This document shows positions 25,858-34,444 of a stretch of 64,000 nt of DNA, one piece after another. How positions within the stretch are numbered: position 1 is the stretch's first letter; each line of letters begins with the position of its first letter. The stretch comes from Peptoniphilus sp. ING2-D1G (GTDB taxonomy: Bacteria; Bacillota; Clostridia; Tissierellales; Peptoniphilaceae), in assembly GCA_000952975.1 (NCBI GenBank), contig LM997412.1:186001-250000 (forward strand). Direction: 5' to 3'. A program made the translations under genes and the position numbers. A model generated the notes under the pieces. That model saw only the letters and a list, made by a program, of their open reading frames with translations, had not been told where the DNA came from and did not search any database.

Positions 25858-26809
25858 ACTTAAGTTGTCAAGAAATGTATCAGGTCTTAATTTTCCGTCA
25901 AAAATCGATAATGAAAGCGCAGAGAGAATCCTGACAAAGCTTGATTATATATTGAGTAAAAAAGAGTTCAAACTCAAGAGGACAAGAGATTTATCCTCTC
26001 TTGAAAAACTGCAACTCTATGAAGATTGTGTTTTAAACGCGAGCATATTGAAGCATGAACACTTCAGCGCGGTATTTATCGATGAAAATGATTTAGTTGT
26101 AAGAGTTAACGGCGATAATCACATCGAGATATACAAAAGTACCAAAGAGAAGAACTTACCTGATATTTTTGAACAAATAAATGAAGTGGACGACTATATT
26201 GATGATAATATAAAGTATGCCTTCAGAGAGGATTTCGGATACTTAAATTCCAATCCAAATTATTGCGGAAACGGACTTGTGGCGGAGGTGTATCTCCATT
26301 TGCCGGCAATTAACTATTTTGGAAGAAATTCTCTTATGAACACTTTAAACAGGCTGGGATACAATATCAGTTCCCTTAACATGGGAGATAAGGCAGTGGG
26401 TTCAATTTATAAATTGTCCTTGGACAGAACAATAGGTATAGATGAAAAGGAATATCTAAGTAAGTTGATTAATATTTCCAATGAAATAGAGGATATGGAA
26501 GAGCAAAACAGAAAAAAACTCTATCTTGATGAAATTATAGACTTGGAAGATTTAGTTAACAGAGCCTTTGGAATTCTGAGAAATTCAAGGGTTATAGATG
26601 AACTGGAAATGATAGATAAAATGAGCGATTTGTTTTTGGGAATAGAACTGAGTATTTTGAAACCGAAGGAAAAATTGGACTTGATAGATTCTATAAAACA
26701 ATTTAAAAACGGTCATCTGCAAGTGGAAAGGGGAGCACTTTTAGATGAAAAATCGCGAAATATTTTAAGAGCTAACAATATAAGAAAGATGATGAAGGAG
26801 GTTTTTTAA
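25835..26809 (+). CDS. mcsB: McsB-family protein with eroded kinase active site
   Basis: A 324-residue homologue of protein-arginine kinase, identified by operon position and by retained framework segments (NEVDDYIDDNIKYAF, VYLHLPAI, KAVGSIYKLS, FGILRNSRVIDE, LGIEL and RNILRANNIRK at the C-terminus). The kinase residues look lost. The ATP-binding SSRIRLAR region reads YNELKLSR (6-13). The acidic NEEDHxR loop reads NGDNHIE (92-98). The phosphagen-kinase signature CPTNxGTG reads NPNYCGNG (140-147), without its cysteine. GLRAS reads GLVAE. It is also shorter than the usual ~350 residues. By family knowledge it should therefore not phosphorylate arginine and may act as an adaptor or CtsR antagonist. 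The comparison with canonical sequences is from memory. Confidence 0.85.
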   Translation: MSVILYNELKLSRNVSGLNFPSKIDNESAERILTKLDYILSKKEFKLKRTRDLSSLEKLQLYEDCVLNASILKHEHFSAVFIDENDLVVRVNGDNHIEIYKSTKEKNLPDIFEQINEVDDYIDDNIKYAFREDFGYLNSNPNYCGNGLVAEVYLHLPAINYFGRNSLMNTLNRLGYNISSLNMGDKAVGSIYKLSLDRTIGIDEKEYLSKLINISNEIEDMEEQNRKKLYLDEIIDLEDLVNRAFGILRNSRVIDELEMIDKMSDLFLGIELSILKPKEKLDLIDSIKQFKNGHLQVERGALLDEKSRNILRANNIRKMMKEVF

Positions 26810-26812
26810 CCT

Positions 26813-29260
26813 ATGAATATATTCGAAAAATTTTCTCAAAAGGCGCAGAGGGCAATTTTACTTGCTCAAAACGAAGCAAGGGAATCAAGAGTTAACTATG
26901 TGGGCTCGGAACATCTTTTATTGGGAATAATGAAAGAAGGTTCAGGGACGGGAGCAGATATTTTAAAATCCATGGGTCTGGATTATAAGACTTTAAAACT
27001 TGCCACCTATGAAATAATCACAAGGGGCAATTCAATGCCAAATGCAAATTTGATATATACTCCAAGAACCAACAAGATATTTGAACTTGCCTTTGAAGCG
27101 GCAAAGGAAGATGGACTTGAATTCATCGGCACGGAACACATACTTCTCGGAATTATAAGAGAAGGACAGGGAATTGCCATATTGGTATTAAGAAGATTGG
27201 GAATAGACGCAGCTACTCTTGAAAATGCAATAATGAATACTGAAATTGATGAAGAAGATCAAGAGAGTTCAGAAAAAAAAGACACCACGCTTGGCAAGTA
27301 CACCATAAACTTAAATGAAAAGGCAAAGGAAGGTAAGATTGATCCCATAATCGGAAGAAGAGCAGAAATTGAAAGGGTAATTCAAGTTTTATCAAGAAGA
27401 AAAAAGAACAATCCGGTGTTAATCGGTGAACCGGGAGTTGGGAAAACTGCCATAACGGAAGGTCTTGCAATGCGAATCATCAACAAAGAAGTTCCTGAAA
27501 TAATGCAAGATAAGATCATAAGAACCCTCGATGTTTCGGGACTTATTGCAGGAGCAAAGTATCGTGGAGATTTTGAAGAAAGGCTTAAATCTGTAATAAA
27601 TGAAGTTATAGATTCAAAAAACACCATTCTTTTCATTGATGAAATGCACGTGATAATCGGAGCGGGAGCGGCTGAAGGGGCAATTGACGCCTCAAACATT
27701 TTAAAACCCTTTTTAACCAGAGGGGAACTTCAAATAATCGGCGCGACAACTATAAATGAATACAGACAAAGAATAGAAAAAGATCCCGCCTTTGAAAGAA
27801 GATTGATGCCCATAACTGTAGAAGAACCCACCATAGAAGACTCGATATTGATAATAAAGGGATTAAAAGAAAAATATGAGGAGTTTCATGATGTGGAAAT
27901 TACCGATGAAGCCATAGAAGCTGCAGTAAAGCTTTCCGACAGATATATAAATGACAGATTTTTGCCGGACAAGGCCATAGACTTAATAGATGAAGCATGT
28001 TCAAAAATAAGAGTAAAAAACTTTGAAAGCCCTGATTTTAAATTGGAGTACGAAGCTGAACTTGAAAGAATAAACAATGAAAAGAAAAAGGCGGTAAGCA
28101 ATCAAGATTTCGAACTGGCTGCATCCTTAAGGGATGAGGAACAAAATCTCAAGAAAGAATTCGAAGAAAAAACCAAAAAATACAAAGACAGCAAGGAAAG
28201 AGAAAAGGTGACCTACGAACAGATTTCGGAAATAGTATCCAACTGGAGTAAGGTCCCTGTAAATAAACTTGATGAAAGAGAAAAGGAAAAACTCGTAGAT
28301 CTGGAAAAGAAGCTTAAGAAGAGAGTAAGAGGACAAGATGAAGCCGTAGATACAATTGCAAAGGCGATAAAAAGATCAAGAGTGGGACTTAAGGATCCCA
28401 ATAAGCCCATGGGAGCCTTTATATTTGTAGGACCCACGGGAGTGGGTAAAACCTATCTTGCAAAATGCCTTGCCTATGAACTTTTCGGCAGTGAAGAAGA
28501 CATGATAAGGATAGATATGTCCGAATACATGGAAAGATACTCCGTATCCAGACTTATAGGGTCACCTCCAGGATATGTGGGCTATGATGAAGGCGGACAA
28601 CTCACAGAGGCCGTCAGGACAAATCCCTATACCGTGCTTTTACTTGATGAAATAGAAAAGGCGCACCCCGACGTGTTCAACATCTTGCTTCAAATACTGG
28701 ATGAGGGAAGACTTACCGATTCCAAGGGCAGAACTGTAAGCTTTAAAGATACGGTTATAATCATGACATCAAATGTGGGCGCAAGCAGTTTAAAAAATAA
28801 GACGACCATAGGATTTTCCGATGAAGATAAAGAAACCGGTGAATACAATAAAATGAAGGAAATAGTAAATTCCGCACTGAAGGATACCTTTAAACCCGAA
28901 TTTTTAAACAGGTTGGATGACGTAATAGTCTTTAAGGAACTTGGACCTAAGGAAGTTCAAAGCATTGTCGTAATAATGCTTGATGAATTGAAGGAAAGAC
29001 TTTCAGAAATGGGAATAGATGCAACCTTCACCAAGAAAACCGAAAAATATATCGCTGAAAAGGGATTTGACAGAAACTTCGGCGCAAGACCTCTGGAAAG
29101 AGCCATAAGAACTCATATTGAAGATGAACTTGCCCAAAAAATCCTCGAAGGAGAATTCGGCAAGGGAGATGCGATAGAAGTGGATTTCAACAGAAAATTA
29201 ATTGTAAAAAAGCTTGACGGAGCTAAAAATGAAGAAAAAGAAAACGAAGTTTCTATGTAA
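26813..29260 (+). CDS. clpC: ATP-dependent Clp protease ATPase subunit ClpC
   Basis: An 815-residue Hsp100 ATPase that unfolds clients for ClpP. The N-domain has two repeats, each ending in GSEH/GTEH-LLLGI; the Glu at 33 and 108 correspond to the phosphoarginine-binding glutamates of Bacillus ClpC. Walker A GEPGVGKT lies near residue 206, a short linker with a UVR-like segment (AVSNQDFELAASLRDEEQNLKKEF) near 425-450, and GPTGVGKT near 540. The short linker distinguishes it from ClpB. AAGGAGG lies 11 nt upstream; the gene follows mcsB by 3 bp. Confidence 0.96.
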   Translation: MNIFEKFSQKAQRAILLAQNEARESRVNYVGSEHLLLGIMKEGSGTGADILKSMGLDYKTLKLATYEIITRGNSMPNANLIYTPRTNKIFELAFEAAKEDGLEFIGTEHILLGIIREGQGIAILVLRRLGIDAATLENAIMNTEIDEEDQESSEKKDTTLGKYTINLNEKAKEGKIDPIIGRRAEIERVIQVLSRRKKNNPVLIGEPGVGKTAITEGLAMRIINKEVPEIMQDKIIRTLDVSGLIAGAKYRGDFEERLKSVINEVIDSKNTILFIDEMHVIIGAGAAEGAIDASNILKPFLTRGELQIIGATTINEYRQRIEKDPAFERRLMPITVEEPTIEDSILIIKGLKEKYEEFHDVEITDEAIEAAVKLSDRYINDRFLPDKAIDLIDEACSKIRVKNFESPDFKLEYEAELERINNEKKKAVSNQDFELAASLRDEEQNLKKEFEEKTKKYKDSKEREKVTYEQISEIVSNWSKVPVNKLDEREKEKLVDLEKKLKKRVRGQDEAVDTIAKAIKRSRVGLKDPNKPMGAFIFVGPTGVGKTYLAKCLAYELFGSEEDMIRIDMSEYMERYSVSRLIGSPPGYVGYDEGGQLTEAVRTNPYTVLLLDEIEKAHPDVFNILLQILDEGRLTDSKGRTVSFKDTVIIMTSNVGASSLKNKTTIGFSDEDKETGEYNKMKEIVNSALKDTFKPEFLNRLDDVIVFKELGPKEVQSIVVIMLDELKERLSEMGIDATFTKKTEKYIAEKGFDRNFGARPLERAIRTHIEDELAQKILEGEFGKGDAIEVDFNRKLIVKKLDGAKNEEKENEVSM

Positions 29261-30599
29261 AAACTGCGGTTATGAATCTGCCGGATTTTTCGGGAAATGC
29301 CCATCTTGCGGAGAATGGAACACTTTAGAAGAGGTTGAGATAGTTTCTGCAACAGCAAATTCAAATAAAACAAAAAAGAAGACCGGTTCAAAAAAACTTG
29401 CGGATATAGAATCCTCATCTTCCTTTAGAGTAAAGACGGAAATAGAGGAATTTAACAGAGTGATGGGAGGTGGAATTGTAAAAGATTCCATCTCCATCAT
29501 CACTGCAAAGCCGGGCGCAGGCAAATCGACCTTGCTTCTTCAAGTGGCAAACGATCTGGCAAAATCAGGCTATAAAGTGCTTTACGCTTCAGGAGAAGAA
29601 TCGGAAAATCAAATAAAAAACAGAGCGAACAGAATAGAAGAGGAGATTTCTGAAAACATATATGTCTATTCCGAAAATATTATGGACTATGTACTTGAAG
29701 AAATTGAAAAAATAGATCCCGACATGGTAATCATAGATTCAATTCAAACCTTTACACTGATGGAACTTCAGTCCAGAGCGGGAACTCCCACTCAAGTGAT
29801 GGAATGTGCACACAAGCTTGTGGATATAGCCAAAAATCCTCAAAGGCCGAGAATGATATTTTTAGTCGGGCAGATGACCAAGGAGGATGAACTTGCGGGT
29901 GTGAGGTCCTTGGAGCATTTAGTGGATACGGTATTATTAATTGAAAGCGAAGACAATGAAGAATTAAGATACTTGCTCACTACAAAAAACAGATACGGAT
30001 CCACAGGAGAGATGGGATTTTTTATCATGACTGAAAAGGGGCTGTTGTCCTTAGATAACCCTTCGGAATATTTTATGACCAGAAGAAAAACAGGAGAAGA
30101 GCTTCCCGGTTCAGCATTGACAGTGATAAGAGAAGGGACAAGGCCTATAATACTTGAGATAGAAGCACTGTGCTCTCAGAATTTCTTGCCCTATCCATCA
30201 AGAATTTCTGAAAATATGAGAAGAGAGCAACTCAACACCTTGATTTCAATATTGGAACAAAGAGCGAATTTGCGACTTATAGATAAAAATGTAGTCGTAA
30301 AAACCACAGGTGGTATAAAATTAAAGGAAACAGCATCTAATCTTGCTGTGATAATGAGCATTTATTCGGCGGCAAAAAATATAGCCATAGACACATCAAC
30401 AGTCTTCATTGCCGATGTCGGACTTACAGGAGAATTAAAATCCGTGCCCTCACTGGAACTCAGACTTAAAGAAGCGGACAGACTGGGATTTAAAAGGGCC
30501 TTTGTGGCTTCGGTGAATATAAATAAAAAACATTTTGATAATCTTGAAGTCATCAAATGTGTTAAAATATCAGATGTAATTGAAAAAACCATGAAATAA
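29229..30599 (+). CDS. radA: DNA repair protein RadA (Sms)
   Basis: A 456-residue DNA repair ATPase for recombination intermediates. It begins with a zinc finger (CKNCGYES...CPSCGEWNT), then a RecA-like core with Walker A AKPGAGKST, the RadA motif KNRYG (TTKNRYGSTGEMGFF), and a C-terminal Lon-like domain (TVFIADVGLTGELKSV). ATG 29229 is preferred, with GGAG 7 nt upstream inside clpC, giving a 32-bp overlap. It is the last gene of the ctsR operon. The 223 bp after it contain no clear terminator. Confidence 0.96.
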   Translation: MKKKKTKFLCKNCGYESAGFFGKCPSCGEWNTLEEVEIVSATANSNKTKKKTGSKKLADIESSSSFRVKTEIEEFNRVMGGGIVKDSISIITAKPGAGKSTLLLQVANDLAKSGYKVLYASGEESENQIKNRANRIEEEISENIYVYSENIMDYVLEEIEKIDPDMVIIDSIQTFTLMELQSRAGTPTQVMECAHKLVDIAKNPQRPRMIFLVGQMTKEDELAGVRSLEHLVDTVLLIESEDNEELRYLLTTKNRYGSTGEMGFFIMTEKGLLSLDNPSEYFMTRRKTGEELPGSALTVIREGTRPIILEIEALCSQNFLPYPSRISENMRREQLNTLISILEQRANLRLIDKNVVVKTTGGIKLKETASNLAVIMSIYSAAKNIAIDTSTVFIADVGLTGELKSVPSLELRLKEADRLGFKRAFVASVNINKKHFDNLEVIKCVKISDVIEKTMK

Positions 30600-30822
30600 A
30601 AATTTAATCTCAATAGCATTTTTATAATAAAGAATTTCCTGACGGGATATTTTTAGTATTTAACGGGTAGAAATTGTTTTGAACTCTAAAAATAGTATTT
30701 ATAAAATACACGGAATTTAAAATATTGTAGTTAAGGATGCTAAAGAGATTATTTTATTGTAAAAAACAAAAAAATGATATAGATTAAAATCTAAAATAAG
30801 AAGAAAGGTAATTGATTGAAAT

Positions 30823-31329
30823 ATGAAAAACATAAAGAAAACCTCTGAAAGCAGAGTGTCCTTTACCCACGCCACTCTCCCGACGGATTTAAACGAAGGG
30901 GGAAGAGTATATGGTGCAAGGCTTCTTGAATGGGCGGACAACATTTCTGCGGTAGTTGCGATAAAACACAGAAGAGGTTGGGTTACTACAGCGGCATTTA
31001 ACAGTTTTGACTTTATCCAAGCTATAAATTTGGGAGATTTTATTTATGGAAAGGCCTTTATAAGCGGAGTAAGTGAAAAATCCATGGAGATATTTGTAAA
31101 ATTTATCGGAGAAGATTCGGTATCGGGGCAGAGATATGTAGCGGCCATGGGATTTATAACCTATGCGGCGCTTAAATTAAAAGATGGCGAAAAACTTGCA
31201 GGCATAGAAGGAGAGACTGAGGAAGAAATTGAAATCATAAAGGGCTATCCCCATAGAAAAAAATTCGACAAGCAAAGGTACTTGGAGCATAAAGAATTAG
31301 CGGCTAAACTGGATTTAGAAGATATTTAA
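30823..31329 (+). CDS. Acyl-CoA thioesterase, hotdog fold
   Basis: A 168-residue single hotdog-domain protein. The segment LPTDLNEGGRVYGARLLEWADNISAVVAIKHRRGWVTTAAFNSFDFI follows the acyl-CoA hydrolase (YkhA/BACH) pattern, with the long central helix and the VTTA strand. It probably forms a hexamer and hydrolyses cytosolic acyl-CoA; chain length cannot be told. The preceding 30600-30822 shows no other gene. The AAAGGTAA site lies 13 nt from the ATG, a long spacing. Confidence 0.82.
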   Translation: MKNIKKTSESRVSFTHATLPTDLNEGGRVYGARLLEWADNISAVVAIKHRRGWVTTAAFNSFDFIQAINLGDFIYGKAFISGVSEKSMEIFVKFIGEDSVSGQRYVAAMGFITYAALKLKDGEKLAGIEGETEEEIEIIKGYPHRKKFDKQRYLEHKELAAKLDLEDI

Positions 31330-31421
31330 AGCAGAATTATTTCATAATATAAAATCTATTCAATAATAGAATACATTAAACATTTTCACAATTTTCCATT
31401 TTCACATTTACATTCATTTTT

Positions 31422-31499
31422 GTAGGGGCGGATGCTTTAATCCGCCCGTCATATTTTGATGTCGAGCATAATTCGGCATGATAAGGGAACAGTCCTTAC
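31422..31499. repeat. Dispersed nested palindrome, copy 6 (right arm degraded)
   Basis: GTAGGGGCGGATGCTTTAATCC plus GCCCG is intact; the right arm (CGGCATGATAAGGGAACAGTCCTTAC) has many changes. A further partial left arm lies near 31525-31545. Nothing else is seen in 31330-31559. Confidence 0.65.
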
Positions 31500-31559
31500 A
31501 ATTTTCACATTTGCATTTATTTTTTACAGGGGTGGATGCCACGCTGAAGCATGATTATT

Positions 31560-32813
31560 TTAAAAGTGAAAAATTTTTTCCCAAAGTTTAAATTCACCCG
31601 TTGCATATCTATCCTTTAAAAATCCGAAGCTTAAGTAGGACCCGCCGAATTGCATTAGAAGGCAAAGAAGTACAATGCCCACATAGCCTGCTGAATTCAG
31701 CTTGAGAAACAAATTCGTCAAATCCCTAAAATACATTAAAAGTAGAAACAAAACAATCCACGAAGCATTTTCAGGAAATAAGTTCGCCGCGGAGAATATA
31801 AATATATTTGCAAGGAACAGGGCGGGAAGTATATTGACATCTTTTATTTTTAAAAAGTATGCAATGGCTATATAAAGGCCGTTAAAAAACAATACAGTCA
31901 ATAATTTGAATATTCTGTCCTTCACATATATCTTGTATATATTATAGGGAAAGGCAACCAAAATATTTTCCGGAGGATATACAAGCAGTAAAACCATAAT
32001 AAAAGGAAGGAAATTAAAGATTGCCACACCTACGGATATTTTATTTTTCAATACATCCTTTGCAATTAGTAAAAGTATAAGAATAATAGCAAATTTAGAA
32101 ATTTTAAATCCGTTAAATGTCCAAAGCTTGAGCCTTTGATATACTCCGAATTTTGATGACCTCATGTCCTTGATTTTTTTGATTTCTTTGTCTTTCTTTT
32201 TAAATTTTTCCTTCAAAAAGTTTTTACTGAAGTGGAGGGAGGATATTAAAAATAAAATTGATGAAATAAGGATTCCGATGAGATTATATCTTATGAAATT
32301 GTCCGTGTCCCCAGGTATATCGGCAAAGGAAGATCCCATAATAAACCCTGCTATAATATATACGTAGTACAGAGAAAGAATTATTCTTTCAAATTTTGTA
32401 TAACTCTTAACCAGTACTTTGACGAATGAACTAATCAAGATAAAATTTATTTGCATCAACAAAAATTCTCCAGGAGGAGTGCCCGTCAACAGATAAAAGG
32501 GAATAAACAGAATTAAATAAAATCCCAAAACCAGGAATTCACTTAACAAAACACTCCAAGGATAGATTTTAAAATTCGTCAAGGGTAAGGATAGGAGCAA
32601 ATTTTTATCTGCATCTATGGGTCTTACATAAAATATCGCAGCTATTAAAAATGCGTGATAAAGGAGTAAAAACAGTTCTTGATTTCCTTCAAATCTGAAC
32701 TTTGAATTGATGAATTGAAAGAAGTACAATATGAGAAAAAGCACAGTAGTTACATATAGAGTTGTTTTTGAGCTTATGTAGTGCATATATAGAAATTTTT
32801 TTAAATCCTTCAT
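31560..32813 (-). CDS. ABC transporter permease subunit (exporter type)
   Basis: A 417-residue membrane protein with about eleven hydrophobic segments and no recognised motif beyond the ABC-2-like pattern. It is assigned from position: its start lies just after the ATPase gene stop (ATPase 32819), and GGAAGTGA inside that gene's end drives ATG 32813. With the GntR and ATPase genes it matches the YtrA-YtrB-YtrC layout of cell-envelope stress ABC systems. Confidence 0.7.
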   Translation of the reverse strand: MKDLKKFLYMHYISSKTTLYVTTVLFLILYFFQFINSKFRFEGNQELFLLLYHAFLIAAIFYVRPIDADKNLLLSLPLTNFKIYPWSVLLSEFLVLGFYLILFIPFYLLTGTPPGEFLLMQINFILISSFVKVLVKSYTKFERIILSLYYVYIIAGFIMGSSFADIPGDTDNFIRYNLIGILISSILFLISSLHFSKNFLKEKFKKKDKEIKKIKDMRSSKFGVYQRLKLWTFNGFKISKFAIILILLLIAKDVLKNKISVGVAIFNFLPFIMVLLLVYPPENILVAFPYNIYKIYVKDRIFKLLTVLFFNGLYIAIAYFLKIKDVNILPALFLANIFIFSAANLFPENASWIVLFLLLMYFRDLTNLFLKLNSAGYVGIVLLCLLMQFGGSYLSFGFLKDRYATGEFKLWEKIFHF

Positions 32814-32818
32814 GTGTA

Positions 32819-33667
32819 TCACTTCCCGTAGTAGTAGTACATTATATCTTGAATCGTGGCATCTCTTATAACATCGCCTTCGACTATGCTTTTTATATTT
32901 TGTTTTTCGATCAGGCCTGAGAAGTAAAATTCATTTTCTTCAAATCCGATAAAATCTTGTAAGTTGTAGTTCGTCTTGTTTTGCGAAGTAGTCTTCAGTA
33001 TTTTGTATTTATCCCTTAGAGTTTCAATGTCCGTTGTAAAAATCAATTCTCCCTTATTTATAAAGGTTATATAATCGGCAATTTGCTCCAAATCTTCCGT
33101 TATATGGGTGGAGAAGAGGACGGCTGCATTGGTCTTTTCTCTGTATTCTCTCAATACCTTTAAAAGCTCTCTTCGAACTACGGGGTCAAGACCTTGAGAG
33201 GGTTCATCCATCACTATGAATTTCGCATTGTGTGAAAGTGCAAGGACTATTTGTGTTCTCATCAAGTTTCCCTTTGATTGGTCCTTTAAATTTTTTAATT
33301 TGCTTATTTTAAACCTTTCCACCAATTCATCAAAGTATTCCTTGTCAAAGTTTGAATAGATATTTTTGTAGATAAATTCCAATTTGTCTAAATTTAAGTA
33401 TTCGGGATAAATTGACTTATCAAAGACGAATCCAATATTGTCCTTTATGTATTCGTTGTTTTCCAGAGTGTTTTCTCTTCCGAATATTTCTATTTCACCC
33501 TTTGAGGGTTTTATTAAATTCATTATTAAGTTGATGATGGTGGTTTTACCTGCACCGTTGGGGCCTATGAGTCCCATTATGTATCCTTCTTCTAATTCAA
33601 AGGATATATCTTTAAGCTCAAACTCAAAGTCGTAATAGTCCTTATAAATATTTTTAAGTTTCAACAT
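32819..33667 (-). CDS. ABC transporter ATP-binding protein (YtrB-like)
   Basis: A 282-residue ATPase with Walker A GPNGAGKT, a signature loop of the variant form QSKGNLMR instead of LSGGQ, Walker B FIVMDEPSQGLDP and H-loop STHITED. The SKGN-type signature is typical of GntR-linked ABC exporters. It is encoded 8 bp after the GntR regulator and co-transcribed with the downstream permease. Confidence 0.9.
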   Translation of the reverse strand: MLKLKNIYKDYYDFEFELKDISFELEEGYIMGLIGPNGAGKTTIINLIMNLIKPSKGEIEIFGRENTLENNEYIKDNIGFVFDKSIYPEYLNLDKLEFIYKNIYSNFDKEYFDELVERFKISKLKNLKDQSKGNLMRTQIVLALSHNAKFIVMDEPSQGLDPVVRRELLKVLREYREKTNAAVLFSTHITEDLEQIADYITFINKGELIFTTDIETLRDKYKILKTTSQNKTNYNLQDFIGFEENEFYFSGLIEKQNIKSIVEGDVIRDATIQDIMYYYYGK

Positions 33668-33675
33668 ATTTTACC

Positions 33676-34047
33676 TCACAATAATTTTATTATTTCTATT
33701 AAAGTTTCTTTATCAATTCCGTATTCCTTTGCAGAATTTAAGATTTTTTCCAACTCCTTTTCTATGAGAAGAAGTTGGTTTTCTCTGATGGAATCTACAT
33801 TTTGCTCGCTGACATAGGAACCCTTGCCGTATATAATAGTTATAAGCCCGAGGTTCTCCAATTCGTCATAGGCCTTTTTAACTGTAATCAAGGAGACCTC
33901 CAAGGTATCTGAAAGGACTCTTATGGAAGGGAGCTTGTCCCCCGATTTTAAATTGTTTTTCATGATTTCGGATCTTATACTCTCCACAATTTGTTGATAC
34001 AGGGGTATTTTATTGTCCTTTGAAAATATAATATTAATACTGACCAC
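33676..34047 (-). CDS. GntR family transcriptional regulator (YtrA subfamily)
   Basis: A regulator of about 123 residues with an N-terminal winged helix (IPLYQQIVESIRSEIMKNNLKSGDKLPSIRVLSDTLEVSLITVKKAYDELENLGLI) and a short C-terminal helical tail, the YtrA-type architecture. It begins the exporter operon and should repress it through the 17-bp inverted repeat just upstream. The start is uncertain: no Shine-Dalgarno is evident. GTG 34047 is listed; a TTG at 34056 lies inside the operator. The mRNA may be leaderless. Confidence 0.85.
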   Translation of the reverse strand: MVSINIIFSKDNKIPLYQQIVESIRSEIMKNNLKSGDKLPSIRVLSDTLEVSLITVKKAYDELENLGLITIIYGKGSYVSEQNVDSIRENQLLLIEKELEKILNSAKEYGIDKETLIEIIKLL

Positions 34048-34052
34048 CGCCC

Positions 34053-34111
34053 ACAAGTGTTATAACTGTTATGATTTATACATAAATTATATATACAGTT
34101 ATAACACTTGT
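34053..34111. promoter_or_regulatory. Operator: perfect 17-bp inverted repeat between GntR and DUF503 genes
   Basis: ACAAGTGTTATAACTGT (34053-34069) and its exact complement ACAGTTATAACACTTGT (34095-34111), centres 42 bp apart, bracketing an AT-rich core. Each arm contains an inner partial palindrome GTTATAAC. Sited at the GntR gene start, it is the likely autoregulatory operator. Confidence 0.85.
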
Positions 34112-34144
34112 CAATAGATTTTTGAGATTAAATTTAAAGTTTTA

Positions 34145-34153
34145 TGATATAAT
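34145..34153 (+). promoter_or_regulatory. Extended -10 promoter giving a leaderless mRNA
   Basis: TGATATAAT ends only 6 bp before the ATG at 34160, so transcription should begin at or next to the start codon. Confidence 0.6.
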
Positions 34154-34159
34154 CTTTTT

Positions 34160-34444
34160 ATGGTTATTTGTAGATGTTCGGTTGAACTTAGGTTGTATTC
34201 ACCTAACAGCCTTAAAGAAAAAAGAAGGATACTTAAATCTTTAATAGAACGACTAAAAAACAGATTCAATATTTCCATTTCGGAGGTAGGAAGCAATGAC
34301 CTTTGGCAAGTGGCGGAAATAGGCATAGCTACAGTTGCCAACGATTCCATCTTTGCCAATGAGGTCATGAACAAAGTTGTGGACTTCATAGATAATTTTG
34401 ATTCTGTTGAAATAATAAATATTAATATGGAAATGATTGATTAA
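34160..34444 (+). CDS. DUF503 family protein (YlxP-like)
   Basis: A 94-residue protein with the DUF503 signature: an N-terminal beta strand CSVELRLYSPNSLKEKRRILKSLIERLKNRFNISISEVG and the ending NDSIFANEVMNKVVDFID. The family (YlxP in the Bacillus nusA-infB operon) is small, likely ferredoxin-like in fold, and of uncertain function. Its translation appears to rely on a leaderless transcript. The stop TAA is immediately followed by the ATG of nth, so the two are coupled. Confidence 0.85.
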   Translation: MVICRCSVELRLYSPNSLKEKRRILKSLIERLKNRFNISISEVGSNDLWQVAEIGIATVANDSIFANEVMNKVVDFIDNFDSVEIININMEMID

